The notes beneath the pieces are model-generated. The model was not told where the DNA came from, did no database searches, and worked only from the letters and a program-made list of their open reading frames with translations. From Gammaproteobacteria bacterium (lineage in GTDB: Bacteria > Pseudomonadota > Gammaproteobacteria > Enterobacterales > Kangiellaceae), in the NCBI GenBank assembly GCA_013373375.1, contig JABXHY010000035.1, forward strand, positions 1 to 64,000: DNA of 64,000 bases, read 5' to 3'. Numbering within the stretch: the stretch's first letter is position 1; each line of letters opens with the position of its first letter. A program made the position numbers and the translations under genes. Below are positions 17,003 through 26,300 of this stretch, piece by piece.

Positions 17003-19492
17003 ATGGAATCTCGTTCAAAAATCGGTCAATGGATCGCCAACCTTGCACTGAATCGAACTATTTTGGTGCTCTTGCTCTTAGTCGTTTGTGTGTTTGGCTT
17101 ATCATTCAAAATAGGCAACTTCCGACTCGATGCATCAGCAGACTCTTTGCTTTTAGAGAATGACCCAACACTTACCGAATATCGAAAGACTTACCTCGAG
17201 TACGGTAGCGACGACTACCTGTTTCTATTATTCGATACTGATGGCGAACTGTTTACCTCAAAAAATATTCAATTACTTGAAGATTTACAAAATAAAATTG
17301 TCAAAGTTCCAGCTGTAGCATCAGTAACCTCTATTTTAGATATCCCACTATTCGATCCAAAAGAAGCCGATATATTTACGGTTGAAAGCAAGTCTTCAAC
17401 CTTGCGTGACGGCGACTTTGAATTAGCTGAAGCAAAGGCAATTCTCACCAAAAATCCGATTTACAAAAACTTAATTATTTCTGAAGACGGCTCTCTCACA
17501 GCTTTGCAGATTAACTTGGAGATTCCAGAAACTTTAAAAACCAGTTTACGCGAGATGACAGAGTTTCAAGTGGCAACGGCAGGTAAAACGCTGACTGAGC
17601 AACAACAAATTAAAAAAGAACAATTAAAGTTGAAAGTTAGAGCCGAAACCCAGTCTTATAGTCAAACCACAGAAGCCACTATCAAGTCTCTTAGAGCAAT
17701 TATTGCCGATGGTCCTTCAGATGTTAGGTTGTTTTTGGGTGGTGTGCCTATGATTGCAAATGACTTAATGGAGTATGTCGAAAATGATCTTACGGTTTTT
17801 GGAACTGCAATAATCTTTATTCTAATTTTAATTTTAACCTTACTATTCCGACAAAGTCATTGGATTGTTTTACCGCTCGGTATTTGTGCGCTTGTTGTAG
17901 CGGCAATGGTTGGGTTGCTAGGTTGGTTAGATTGGCCTGCCACGGTTATTTCATCAAACTTTATCGCTCTCCTATTGATTATGACCATGTCTCTTGCGAT
18001 TCATTTGATTGTGCGTTTTAGAGAGTTATCGCAGAAACACTCGACAATGTCAGTCAATGAAAAGCTCCAAAGAACATTAAGCACTATGTTTGTTCCCTGC
18101 TTGTTCACGGCAGTGACTACTATGGTTGCGTTTGGCTCTCTAGTTGTTAGTGACATTCGTCCAGTAAAAGACTTTGGCCTCATGATGTCGATGGGTCTTG
18201 CCATCGCGTTTGTCATTACCTTTTTTGCTTTTCCTGTTTTTGTGAAACTCACCTACGGCAATTTAAAAGAAAAAGCCTTGAGCTCAAAGCTGACTGATTT
18301 TACATCAGCACTTGGTAGATGGACCCTTAAAAATCGAGTGATCATTTTTACTCTTTCAACATTGATTGCAACGTTCGCTATTTCAGGGCTTTTCCGTTTG
18401 AGCGTTGATAATCGATTTATTGATTACTTCCGGTCACACACCGATATTTATCAAGGTATGAAGACTATCGACGACAAACTCGGTGGAACGACACCTCTAG
18501 ATATCGTTATAAAAACAGATGCACTTCTACCTGAACCGCCAGCAGACGAATTTGATGATGGATTTAGTGAATTCGAAGAAACCGATCCGGTACCACAAGC
18601 ATTTACGCAAAACGGTGTCGATAAACTATCGCAGGTTCATAGTTACCTTGAGCAATATGATGTTACGGGTAAAGTACTCTCTCTTACTTCAAGCTTTCGA
18701 CTGCTCAATGATTTAAATGGCGGGAAAACGCTGGACGATTTTTTACTTGGTCTTTTTTATAAACGTATGTCAGCGGACATTCGACGACAACTGATTGATC
18801 CCTACTTAAAAGAAGATGGTTCCGAGGTTCATTATTCAATTCGAATGATCGACTCTCATCCTAATTTAAAACGCGGAGCATTTTTAGCCGACCTTGATAA
18901 TTACTTTAAAGAAGATTTAGGTTTAAAAGATGGCCAGTACGCAATAACGGGTATGTTTGTACTTTACAACAATATGCTCGCCAGCTTATTCGACTCACAA
19001 ATAAAAACGATTGCCACTGTGTTTCTCGCAATTTTTATTATGTTCGTATTTATTTTTCGATCGCTCACTCTCGCAATTTTAGGCTTACTACCAAACGCAC
19101 TTGCTGCAGCGATGGTACTCGGTGCAATGGGCTGGTTTAATATTCCATTAGATATGATGACCATAATGATTGCTGCAATTGCGATAGGTATAGGTGTCGA
19201 CAACACGATTCACTATATTTTTAGATTTCGAAGAGAGTTTGATAATAAACCCGATTACGAAAGTTGTGTTCAGGCTTGTCACGATTCAATAGGAAAAGCC
19301 TTGTATTACACCTCGTTGACCGTCATTGCTGGATTCTCAGTTTTAGTGTTCTCAAACTTTATTCCAACAATCTACTTTGGAATATTAACCAGTATTGCAA
19401 TGGGAACAGCCCTTCTGGCGAACTTAACTTTACTTCCTAGATTGATTTTATTATTCAAGCCCAAAATTCCGAGTTTAACTTCGAAGAAATAA
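17003..19492 (+). CDS. RND-superfamily exporter (MMPL/HAE3 type)
   Basis: The 829-residue inner-membrane protein has two halves, each with one helix, a large periplasmic loop and a bundle of five helices. TM1 is near residues 18-35. The first bundle lies near 255-410 and includes FRQSHWIVLPL, and the second near 665-820 includes IGVDNTIHYIFRFRREF. This is the MMPL/HAE3 (hydrophobe/amphiphile efflux-3) type, often linked to export of lipids or hopanoid-like molecules. No periplasmic adaptor or outer-membrane channel gene is adjacent. The start has a GGGGAA ribosome-binding site. The substrate cannot be deduced. Confidence 0.9.
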   Translation: MESRSKIGQWIANLALNRTILVLLLLVVCVFGLSFKIGNFRLDASADSLLLENDPTLTEYRKTYLEYGSDDYLFLLFDTDGELFTSKNIQLLEDLQNKIVKVPAVASVTSILDIPLFDPKEADIFTVESKSSTLRDGDFELAEAKAILTKNPIYKNLIISEDGSLTALQINLEIPETLKTSLREMTEFQVATAGKTLTEQQQIKKEQLKLKVRAETQSYSQTTEATIKSLRAIIADGPSDVRLFLGGVPMIANDLMEYVENDLTVFGTAIIFILILILTLLFRQSHWIVLPLGICALVVAAMVGLLGWLDWPATVISSNFIALLLIMTMSLAIHLIVRFRELSQKHSTMSVNEKLQRTLSTMFVPCLFTAVTTMVAFGSLVVSDIRPVKDFGLMMSMGLAIAFVITFFAFPVFVKLTYGNLKEKALSSKLTDFTSALGRWTLKNRVIIFTLSTLIATFAISGLFRLSVDNRFIDYFRSHTDIYQGMKTIDDKLGGTTPLDIVIKTDALLPEPPADEFDDGFSEFEETDPVPQAFTQNGVDKLSQVHSYLEQYDVTGKVLSLTSSFRLLNDLNGGKTLDDFLLGLFYKRMSADIRRQLIDPYLKEDGSEVHYSIRMIDSHPNLKRGAFLADLDNYFKEDLGLKDGQYAITGMFVLYNNMLASLFDSQIKTIATVFLAIFIMFVFIFRSLTLAILGLLPNALAAAMVLGAMGWFNIPLDMMTIMIAAIAIGIGVDNTIHYIFRFRREFDNKPDYESCVQACHDSIGKALYYTSLTVIAGFSVLVFSNFIPTIYFGILTSIAMGTALLANLTLLPRLILLFKPKIPSLTSKK

Positions 19493-19513
19493 TCTATAAA
19501 AATGATTAAGTAT

Positions 19514-19541
19514 AAAAAAAGCGGGTAATCCCGCTTTTTTT
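19514..19541. terminator. Bidirectional terminator between exporter and barrel gene
   Basis: AAAAAAGCGGG and CCCGCTTTTTT form a stem around a TAAT loop between two convergent genes; the T tract overlaps the stop codon of the minus-strand gene. Confidence 0.9.
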
Positions 19542-20139
19542 ATTTACCAGAAGTAAATCGCACGCCCAAAAATAATCGATCTTGGTCTAGCCAGTTATCC
19601 CAATCAAGCGTTACAGCAAAGGTTGGCGAAGTGTAATAGTGAAGACCTAGTTTATATCCAGCTTCTTCTAACTTTGCTCCTTCGTAATCGGTGCCGGTTA
19701 AATCTGCGTTATCCAGATTAGTCGAATTGTACTCAGCTAAAATTTCCAGTTGTCTCGAAAAACGACTGCGCCAACCTATAGCATATTGAGTATTGTCTTT
19801 TATTTTTAGCGTATTAAATTCTAAATCGACTTTGGTATAACTTAAATACATTGAATTAGTTTCTGTTGTGGACCAGAAAAATCCACCTCCAACTTCTTTT
19901 GTTTTGTAATCATCTTCTGAAGCTTGGTCTCCAGCAAAATTTGTTTTCGAAACGACAACAAATAAACCTTTCCTTACTGGTAACTTTAATGTGTATCTTT
20001 CACCAGTTACCTCTGGATCTGATCCTTGGCCATAAGCCACATCGATAATTGCTTGATGTGGTTGCTGAGCAAAACTTGGGACTGATAATAAGAGCATTGT
20101 TGAGCCAATACTCAAATATTTACTTAACTTTAACGTCAT
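19540..20139 (-). CDS. Putative outer-membrane beta-barrel protein
   Basis: The protein is about 199 residues from MTLKLSKYLSIG; the track start five codons upstream is possible but less signal-like. A signal peptide ends at SFAQ. The mature part alternates hydrophobic and polar residues in about eight strands (for example TQYAIGWRSRF, GYKLGLHYYT, LFLGVRFTSGK), as in small eight-stranded barrels. The C-terminus ends in Lys rather than Phe, which is unusual for a BAM substrate. I do not recognise a specific family. It is downstream of the M14 peptidase gene on the same strand. Confidence 0.7.
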   Translation of the reverse strand: MTLKLSKYLSIGSTMLLLSVPSFAQQPHQAIIDVAYGQGSDPEVTGERYTLKLPVRKGLFVVVSKTNFAGDQASEDDYKTKEVGGGFFWSTTETNSMYLSYTKVDLEFNTLKIKDNTQYAIGWRSRFSRQLEILAEYNSTNLDNADLTGTDYEGAKLEEAGYKLGLHYYTSPTFAVTLDWDNWLDQDRLFLGVRFTSGK

Positions 20140-20264
20140 AACCCTAAAACCCACACTCTATAAAATATTAATCTTCGCTTATTTTAAGCATCTTAGTTGG
20201 GTGAGAATGGTAAGTATCACCCTTTGATCTCTTCGCTCATAGTAACACTCTCCACAGCACAGAG

Positions 20265-20301
20265 CACTGACTAGATTTGCTGTGCTTAATCTAGCTCAGT
20301 G
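20265..20301. other. Long imperfect hairpin between M14 peptidase and barrel genes
   Basis: CACTGA-CTAGATT pairs with AATCTAG-C-TCAGTG, a 13-bp stem with one bulged C and a 10-nt loop. The overlapping AGCACAG and CTGTGCT offer an alternative pairing. TCAGTGCCAC is repeated directly at 20296 and 20330. No T tract follows. Confidence 0.45.
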
Positions 20302-20378
20302 CCACTCAGTTTACCCTGCCATACAGTTTTCAGTGCCACGGGGTTCACAATGCCTTTGAGCTTAGAGAACAACTATGT

Positions 20379-23276
20379 TTATAACTCGACCAGTGGTGCA
20401 GTTCCCAAGCCCGGTCCATAAACAATTGCATTTAAAAGCATTCGATTAGTACCTAACGTACTGCCTCTAAAATTGGGGGAGGTCGCAAATAAAATAATTT
20501 GCCCTTTGCCCAAAGCTTCGCGAGTCGTATGTGCGGCATTGAGCATCCTTTGAGCAGCCTCCGGCCATAGTAAACCACTCATGCGGACATGAGCGGTCGT
20601 TTCCGCAGGAAGCGTTGACCAGCCCAACGCTTTTGGCTCATCCATTACCGACTCAGCTAATTTAGACAGAGCGCCCTTTTCTTCTTTCTGTAACTTTCCA
20701 ACTCGAACAACAGCTTCACTTTCTTCAGCCGACATAAAAAGAGGGTTATTCGAAAATAGTAATGGCAAATCCTCTGACACACCAAAGGTTAACCAATGCC
20801 TTTGATCCGTGCGACCCGCAACAAATGCACCGGAAGGCATAAAGTTACGTTGCCAGTTATCCCGCTTCACTAACTGTTGCTGATTGAGCCGTTGTACCTT
20901 TTGATGCCAAGGATAATCCACTTCTAGTGGAACTTGATGTGACAAAATTGCCTCCATTTCAAGCTCGATATTATTCGCCATCCACTCTCGCTGTATCGCA
21001 ATGTCAAACTGCTCAGCATTCTCAAAAGAGTTTTCGAGTAATGTAACTGATGAAATATCACTGCCAATCAAAGAACGAGCTGAGCGATCAAATGCTATAA
21101 GAGTTCCACCGTTTGAGACCCAGGTTTTCAAAGTCTGGTATGCACCTTCGGACAAACTATTCATAAACTGTGTCGGTAAAATTATGACGTTGTAACGCCT
21201 TAAATCGCTGTAACTGAATGTCAAACTGTTTAACTTCGAATGTCGGATCGCTAAGTGATGATCAAGTGAATACCAAGTAGCCCCAACATCGTAGAACGCA
21301 AAACCGCCTCTTGAAACTAAGCCGACTCTTGGTTTAGTTAACAACCGAAAGTGAGCGCCTCCCCAATCGGGCAAGTCACCGTCACCAAATCCACTGCTTA
21401 TGCTAAGGGGCGTCAGGTTCAATTGATGAGCTTGAACTTTTATCTGCTCTAATGCAGTAGTCCAGTTTGGGTTATCCGTTTTGGTAACAACCACTGTTCC
21501 CCGCGGCAATGCTTGCTGACTCAATTCCGTTGCTTTATCTACCACTCTTACCTGTAATCCCAGCTCCATAAGTCGAGCTGCAAATGAAACCGAAGCATCG
21601 TCTTCTCCGTTTACCGCTATTGCGATGGTATCTTTTGCCTGTGCTTCTGGATTCAGCTCCCATTCTGGACTCGCAGCAGCGTAACTTTCTAAATTTGAAT
21701 TGATATGCTTTTTGACAATAACAGCTTCTAATCCGTACATCATAGTTAGATTCCACGCCGTTGTGTCGTACATCAACGAAGACCCGTCTCTTAAAGTTCG
21801 GTGCCGCTCTTCTTTCAGAACTTCAGGTTTTATATCGACATCAAATTCCAACATTGTGGCAATCAATCGAGCTTCTTGCTGTCGATTTGGTACTATGAGA
21901 GTACCTTTAGGTAAGATAGTCGAAACACCTTTACCTCCCAATTGGGTATCCGCCGACACACGCATTTGTTTCGTCAGTTGAAATACTTCTATGTTTTGAA
22001 ATTTTAAGGTGTCGACAAGTTGATGCAATCTTGTTTTGTTGTCTGTGGGTAAAATGGCAAAACTGCGATCAGCATAAGGACCTGAACTGGATAAGCTTTC
22101 ACGACGCTCTGCCAGAAAATCTTGGTACATTTCTTTACTGTGCTTCGCCAAAGTGCGTAGGTTTTCTATGGTACTAACAAATTGATGGTGTACTGATTGC
22201 TGATAAGTCACCACATTTCCATCTGGTCGCTTTACGCCGTCTTCAGCAATTCGAGCTTGTTCATAAAGAATATGCACAGCACCTCGATATTCTGCGTAAT
22301 TAGAATAGCCAGGATAAAGATTTTCAAACCACTCTCCGGTGTAATATCGCCAAGCATTGTTATCAAAAGCAGATGCTTGATCTTGTGCGAATTTCCAGCC
22401 CCATTTTTTTCGTGTTTTAGGTAAATGAGGATTCACAGGCTCTCTGGCTGGTGCGAATAAATAAGTATCTTGTGCTCCCATTTCATGACCATCAATCATT
22501 AACTGGGGATACCATTGATTTATAATCGCAACCCGACCCCGAGTTTCTGGTTGAGTTAAATAAATAAAGTCCCGGTTTAAATCAAAATAATAATGATTAG
22601 TTCTACCATAAGGCCAAGAGCCAGTATGTAATAAAGATTGATCGTCCACATTTGGTGCAACGCCTCGGTGCTCTTCAAGCTCTTTTGAAAAACGAGCACG
22701 ACCATCCGGATTCATCATTGGATCAATAATAATGACTTGCTGCCCGAGCAATTGTTTTACATCATCACTTTCAGAAGCGATCAAATGATAAATTGCAGTC
22801 AGTGCAGCGTCCGCTCCGGAAGATTCATTGCCATGAATGGAATATGCCATCCAAGCAATGGCAGGCAATCGACCAATGATATTTTTGGCATCTGCATCGG
22901 ATAAGTTAACCGGGTTTGCCAATTGCTGAACATCTTTTTGAATATTCTCCAAGTTTGCCAAGTGAGCAGGTGTTGTTATCACCACGTAAAATAAGGGGCG
23001 TCCTTCGTGGGTTCGTCCATATTCCACAACTTTGAGCCGATCAGACTCTTTCTGCCAAATGCTAAGAGCATTAGCAATTTGTTCTGGAGAAGCGACTCTC
23101 TGGCCTGGTGCAAAGCCAAGTATCTTTTTGGGTTCAGTAACGCCATCTTTATACGGGCCCGACAATATTTCGCCCTTATATTTCAAATCTGGGTATTCGG
23201 TGGGCGTCAATTTAATTGCAGCGCTTGCAGTAAAACTGGTGATGGCTAGCACAAATAGGATCGATATTATTCTCAT
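20379..23276 (-). CDS. Secreted M14-family zinc carboxypeptidase with C-terminal amidotransferase-like domain
   Basis: The protein is about 965 residues from MRIISILFVLAITSFTASAA, a clean signal peptide preceded by AAGGAG; the track start 11 codons upstream lacks such support. The M14 domain shows the zinc motif HGNESSG near residue 150 and a further HEMG segment. The long C-terminal half includes RRYNVIILPTQF and LKTWVSNGGTLIAFD, which resembles a class I glutamine-amidotransferase-like fold seen in large bacterial M14 proteins. It likely trims peptides in the periplasm or outside the cell. It is one of four peptidase-like proteins in the window. Confidence 0.88.
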   Translation of the reverse strand: MRIISILFVLAITSFTASAAIKLTPTEYPDLKYKGEILSGPYKDGVTEPKKILGFAPGQRVASPEQIANALSIWQKESDRLKVVEYGRTHEGRPLFYVVITTPAHLANLENIQKDVQQLANPVNLSDADAKNIIGRLPAIAWMAYSIHGNESSGADAALTAIYHLIASESDDVKQLLGQQVIIIDPMMNPDGRARFSKELEEHRGVAPNVDDQSLLHTGSWPYGRTNHYYFDLNRDFIYLTQPETRGRVAIINQWYPQLMIDGHEMGAQDTYLFAPAREPVNPHLPKTRKKWGWKFAQDQASAFDNNAWRYYTGEWFENLYPGYSNYAEYRGAVHILYEQARIAEDGVKRPDGNVVTYQQSVHHQFVSTIENLRTLAKHSKEMYQDFLAERRESLSSSGPYADRSFAILPTDNKTRLHQLVDTLKFQNIEVFQLTKQMRVSADTQLGGKGVSTILPKGTLIVPNRQQEARLIATMLEFDVDIKPEVLKEERHRTLRDGSSLMYDTTAWNLTMMYGLEAVIVKKHINSNLESYAAASPEWELNPEAQAKDTIAIAVNGEDDASVSFAARLMELGLQVRVVDKATELSQQALPRGTVVVTKTDNPNWTTALEQIKVQAHQLNLTPLSISSGFGDGDLPDWGGAHFRLLTKPRVGLVSRGGFAFYDVGATWYSLDHHLAIRHSKLNSLTFSYSDLRRYNVIILPTQFMNSLSEGAYQTLKTWVSNGGTLIAFDRSARSLIGSDISSVTLLENSFENAEQFDIAIQREWMANNIELEMEAILSHQVPLEVDYPWHQKVQRLNQQQLVKRDNWQRNFMPSGAFVAGRTDQRHWLTFGVSEDLPLLFSNNPLFMSAEESEAVVRVGKLQKEEKGALSKLAESVMDEPKALGWSTLPAETTAHVRMSGLLWPEAAQRMLNAAHTTREALGKGQIILFATSPNFRGSTLGTNRMLLNAIVYGPGLGTAPLVEL

Positions 23277-23524
23277 TATGACAAAACTCCTTAAATGTTC
23301 TGATGGCACTATACAAGTGGGCTAGCATCAATACAACTCGGTGCTTTGCAACAATTAATGAATAAAATCTTGTTTGCTTACGGCAAGCTGGCCTACCAAC
23401 GCAAACAAATCACCAATCTCCAACCCCCAACCATCAATCTCTATTTGAGTTTATTGTAAATTTGTCGACCTTTGTCTTTCGATTTTTATCTCGCTTGATC
23501 GTACACTCTGACCATTCAACGAAA

Positions 23525-23549
23525 AACAACAAACAACAAACAACAAAGG
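23525..23549 (+). repeat. CAA-rich tandem repeat in the mscS leader
   Basis: The 7-bp unit AACAACA/ACAACAA is repeated three times just before the AAAGGA ribosome-binding site of the MscS gene. CA-rich leaders can aid ribosome loading; slippage could change the spacing upstream of the Shine-Dalgarno sequence. Confidence 0.7.
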
Positions 23550-23556
23550 AATCGAT

Positions 23557-24396
23557 ATGGAAAAAATGACTGAGTTTGTTCAAGGTATGGCCGATCAAGC
23601 GATTGAGTGGGTTCAGACTAACTACATCGCGGTTATTTTGGCTGTCTTAGTATTTTTTATCGGTAAGTGGATTGCGAATCTAATTACCAAAGCGACCAAA
23701 ACACTTCTCAGAAAAGCAAGCGTCGATCCTATTTTAGTCGACTTTTTAGCCGGAATAACAAAAACCGTACTGATGATTTTTGTTATTGTTGCAGCGCTAA
23801 ACGAGCTTGGCGTCGCAACCACTTCGTTAGTCGCGATCATTGGTGCAGCAGGTCTGGCAGTGGGTTTAGCCCTGAAAGACTCACTGCAAAATTTTGCTTC
23901 TGGCGTGATGTTGATATTGTTTAAGCCGTTCAAAGCAGGTGATTTTATTGAAGCCGCGGGAGTAACAGGTGTCGTTGAGAAGATCGCGATCTTTTCAACC
24001 ATTATGCGTTCGGGTGACAATAAAGAAATCATAGTGCCGAACGGAGCGATTTATGGCGATACTATCACCAATTATTCAGCACGTCCGACGCGACGTGTCG
24101 ACATGGTGTTTGGAATTGGCTATGGCGACGACATCAAAAAAGCGAAAGAAGTCTTGATCAATCTTTTGAAAGAAGATGAGCGCATCCTGGAAGAACCTGC
24201 GCCTGTGGTTGCGGTTTCTGAACTCGCAGATAGCTCTGTAAACTTTATCGTTCGACCCTGGGTTAACTCAGCTGACTATTGGGCTGTGTATTGGGATACT
24301 CATGAAAAAGTAAAATTAACGTTTGATGAGCAAGGCATCTCTATTCCATTTCCACAAATGGATGTACACCTGGAAAAGCTTGAAACACAAAGCTAG
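23557..24396 (+). CDS. mscS: Small-conductance mechanosensitive channel
   Basis: The 279-residue protein is the short MscS type: three membrane helices (about 20-42, 65-83, and the pore helix near 90-115), then the cytoplasmic beta and alpha/beta cage. The TM3 region LVAIIGAAGLAVGLALKDSL and the FKPFKAGDFIEAAGVTG motif are diagnostic. It opens on membrane tension to protect cells from osmotic downshock. The AAAGGAATCGAT ribosome-binding site supports the start. Identification is secure at the family level. Confidence 0.95.
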   Translation: MEKMTEFVQGMADQAIEWVQTNYIAVILAVLVFFIGKWIANLITKATKTLLRKASVDPILVDFLAGITKTVLMIFVIVAALNELGVATTSLVAIIGAAGLAVGLALKDSLQNFASGVMLILFKPFKAGDFIEAAGVTGVVEKIAIFSTIMRSGDNKEIIVPNGAIYGDTITNYSARPTRRVDMVFGIGYGDDIKKAKEVLINLLKEDERILEEPAPVVAVSELADSSVNFIVRPWVNSADYWAVYWDTHEKVKLTFDEQGISIPFPQMDVHLEKLETQS

Positions 24397-24409
24397 TTTC
24401 AGGCCCTGC

Positions 24410-24446
24410 GGCGCTTAAGCGAATTGAACTTTAATCCTTAAGCGCC
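24410..24446. other. Perfect 10-bp inverted repeat after mscS
   Basis: GGCGCTTAAG and CTTAAGCGCC enclose a 17-nt loop just after the mscS stop. No T tract follows, so it may be an mRNA 3'-end stabiliser or Rho-related site rather than an intrinsic terminator. Confidence 0.5.
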
Positions 24447-24625
24447 CGATTAAGGCTCCCTACGTTTCTAACTTCTGCTCCACTACTTTTCAACATTAAC
24501 AGCGATGTTGCTGACTAGGACAAACCAAACGGTTTTCTTCGGGCAATTGGAGGTGACAAACAAGATAAGTTTGTGCATTATTAAAAGCAAATTTCTATTT
24601 GTGAAGCCCCGAAAGAGTACTTCAT

Positions 24626-25354
24626 TTGCCTAATATAGCTCCCCTCTCAAAAAATAATTGGTTAATCACTTGCAGCGGTGCGCCTGAAGAAATTACAGCC
24701 GAATGGTTTACACCTGAGTTCTGGATGAATCATGAATGGATAACGGGCAGTTCGTTTGGTCGAAATAAAACCTATTTTTGCCAATATCCGAAAAACGACA
24801 ATGGCTACCTAGAACTTGTTTTGCGACACTACTTTAGAGGGGGCCTTGTTGGAAAAATAAACAATGACGCTTATCACTTTAGTTCTATCGAATCCACTCG
24901 ACCTTACCGTGAATTAAGTATTCTTGAATCCATACAGAACAAACAACTCCCAGGTCCAAAACCGATCGGAGGATATGTAATCAAACACCGAGGATTTTAT
25001 CGCGCTGATATTTTGATCGAAAAAATACCAGATGCTAAAGATGCTTATCAAATATTAATAGAACAAGAGGTATCAGAATCAACTTGGATAAAAATGGGAC
25101 AATGCATTCGTAATTTTCATGATGCAGGAATTTTTCACGCTGATTTAAATATCCATAATATTATGCTAAATGAAGATGGCGACACTTGGCTAATCGACTT
25201 TGACAAAGGAGAAGAAAGAGCCCCCAGTAAAAAGTGGCAAAGTGTAAATTTAGAGCGCTTACTTCGATCATTAAATAAAGAAAAAGCCAAACATCCAGAA
25301 TTTAATTTTGCTGCTGAACGCTGGCAATGGTTACTCAATGGATATTATGGCTAG
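24626..25354 (+). CDS. kdkA: 3-deoxy-D-manno-octulosonic acid kinase
   Basis: KdkA phosphorylates the KDO residue of lipid A-KDO at the inner membrane, in lipopolysaccharide core assembly. The 242-residue protein has the kinase-like motifs FHADLNIHNIML (catalytic loop) and WLIDFDKGEERAP (metal-binding Asp), and the N-terminal RHYFRGGLVGKINNDAY nucleotide-binding part. The start appears to be TTG with an AAAGAG ribosome-binding site; the next ATG would lose conserved sequence. It overlaps the next gene by 28 bp, implying coupling. Confidence 0.9.
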   Translation: MPNIAPLSKNNWLITCSGAPEEITAEWFTPEFWMNHEWITGSSFGRNKTYFCQYPKNDNGYLELVLRHYFRGGLVGKINNDAYHFSSIESTRPYRELSILESIQNKQLPGPKPIGGYVIKHRGFYRADILIEKIPDAKDAYQILIEQEVSESTWIKMGQCIRNFHDAGIFHADLNIHNIMLNEDGDTWLIDFDKGEERAPSKKWQSVNLERLLRSLNKEKAKHPEFNFAAERWQWLLNGYYG

Positions 25355-26277
25355 CAACCAAGCTGAGTGGTAAATTCGATACAATGAAGCGTACACAACA
25401 AAGCCCCTTTTTTGAACTTGCAACCCTAATTGACGCGGGAATTCCTCCTGAAAAAGCAATTCACTCATTAAATCGACCAGATAATCGTTGGCAACATGCA
25501 GGCCAATTAATTAGTGAAGGAAAGACTTTAAGTTCGGCACTGTTCAACAGTAAATTAATCCAACCCTTTGAACATGAGTTACTAAAAGTCTCTGAAGCGT
25601 CAGGTCGACTTAATTATGGGCTTCATGAACTTGCAAAAATAAGTACAGAACGAGAAGCGTCAATTAGTCGAATTAAAGCTAAATTATTTTTACCATTTGC
25701 TGTTTTGTTAGTTGCGATTACCGTATCAACATTACTGAGTTTGCTAGCGCAATCGGCCTCCGTTGCATCAGTAATTGTCGAAGGCGTTATTCAACTTCTA
25801 GTTGCTATTGCGATAATAAAACTCTGTTTTAATGTTATTCGCGCCGATACCACTAAAAAATTGTCTTGGTTTTCCAGCTTTAATAGTTTTAGTTGGTATA
25901 AAATTTATTTCCAGCAAACACTCTTTCAAGCAATTTTGTGGCAACTTGATTCGGGCATTGATATAAAATCTGCCCTACAACGAATTTCTATGCTATTTAA
26001 CAAGCCAATCAAAAATAAACTTATTCAAGTTGCAAAACAATGTGCAAAAGGCTCTCCACTAGGAGATGCACTTAAACGCTCAGGTTTGCCGATAGAGTCA
26101 CACTTTATTGAGCTTATTCGAACCGCAGATGAAACAGGAACTTGGTCCTCAGTTTTAACCAACCAATTAAAACTTAATAAAGAGCTTTTAGAGTTACAGC
26201 TGAATACTTTAGTGGAATGGTTGCCCAGAATTTTTTACGCAATGGTCGTCGTCATTGCCATTCGAACAATTTTATAA
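25327..26277 (+). CDS. Orphan type II secretion F-family membrane protein
   Basis: The 316-residue protein has two GspF/PilC-type domains: the first (about 27-125) with FFELATLIDAGIPPEKAIHSL and GKTLSSALF, the second (about 195-300) with AILWQLDSGIDIKSAL and GSPLGDALKRSGL. Three hydrophobic helices lie near 119-140, 145-165 and 297-315. Full GspF/PilC proteins have about 400 residues; this one lacks much of the usual N-terminal extension. It starts inside kdkA (ATG at 25327); ATG 25384 is an alternative. No GspE, GspG or pilin gene is nearby, so its machine is unknown. Confidence 0.85.
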   Translation: MVTQWILWLATKLSGKFDTMKRTQQSPFFELATLIDAGIPPEKAIHSLNRPDNRWQHAGQLISEGKTLSSALFNSKLIQPFEHELLKVSEASGRLNYGLHELAKISTEREASISRIKAKLFLPFAVLLVAITVSTLLSLLAQSASVASVIVEGVIQLLVAIAIIKLCFNVIRADTTKKLSWFSSFNSFSWYKIYFQQTLFQAILWQLDSGIDIKSALQRISMLFNKPIKNKLIQVAKQCAKGSPLGDALKRSGLPIESHFIELIRTADETGTWSSVLTNQLKLNKELLELQLNTLVEWLPRIFYAMVVVIAIRTIL

Positions 26278-26300
26278 TGACTGATTAATTTAGTTACCGC

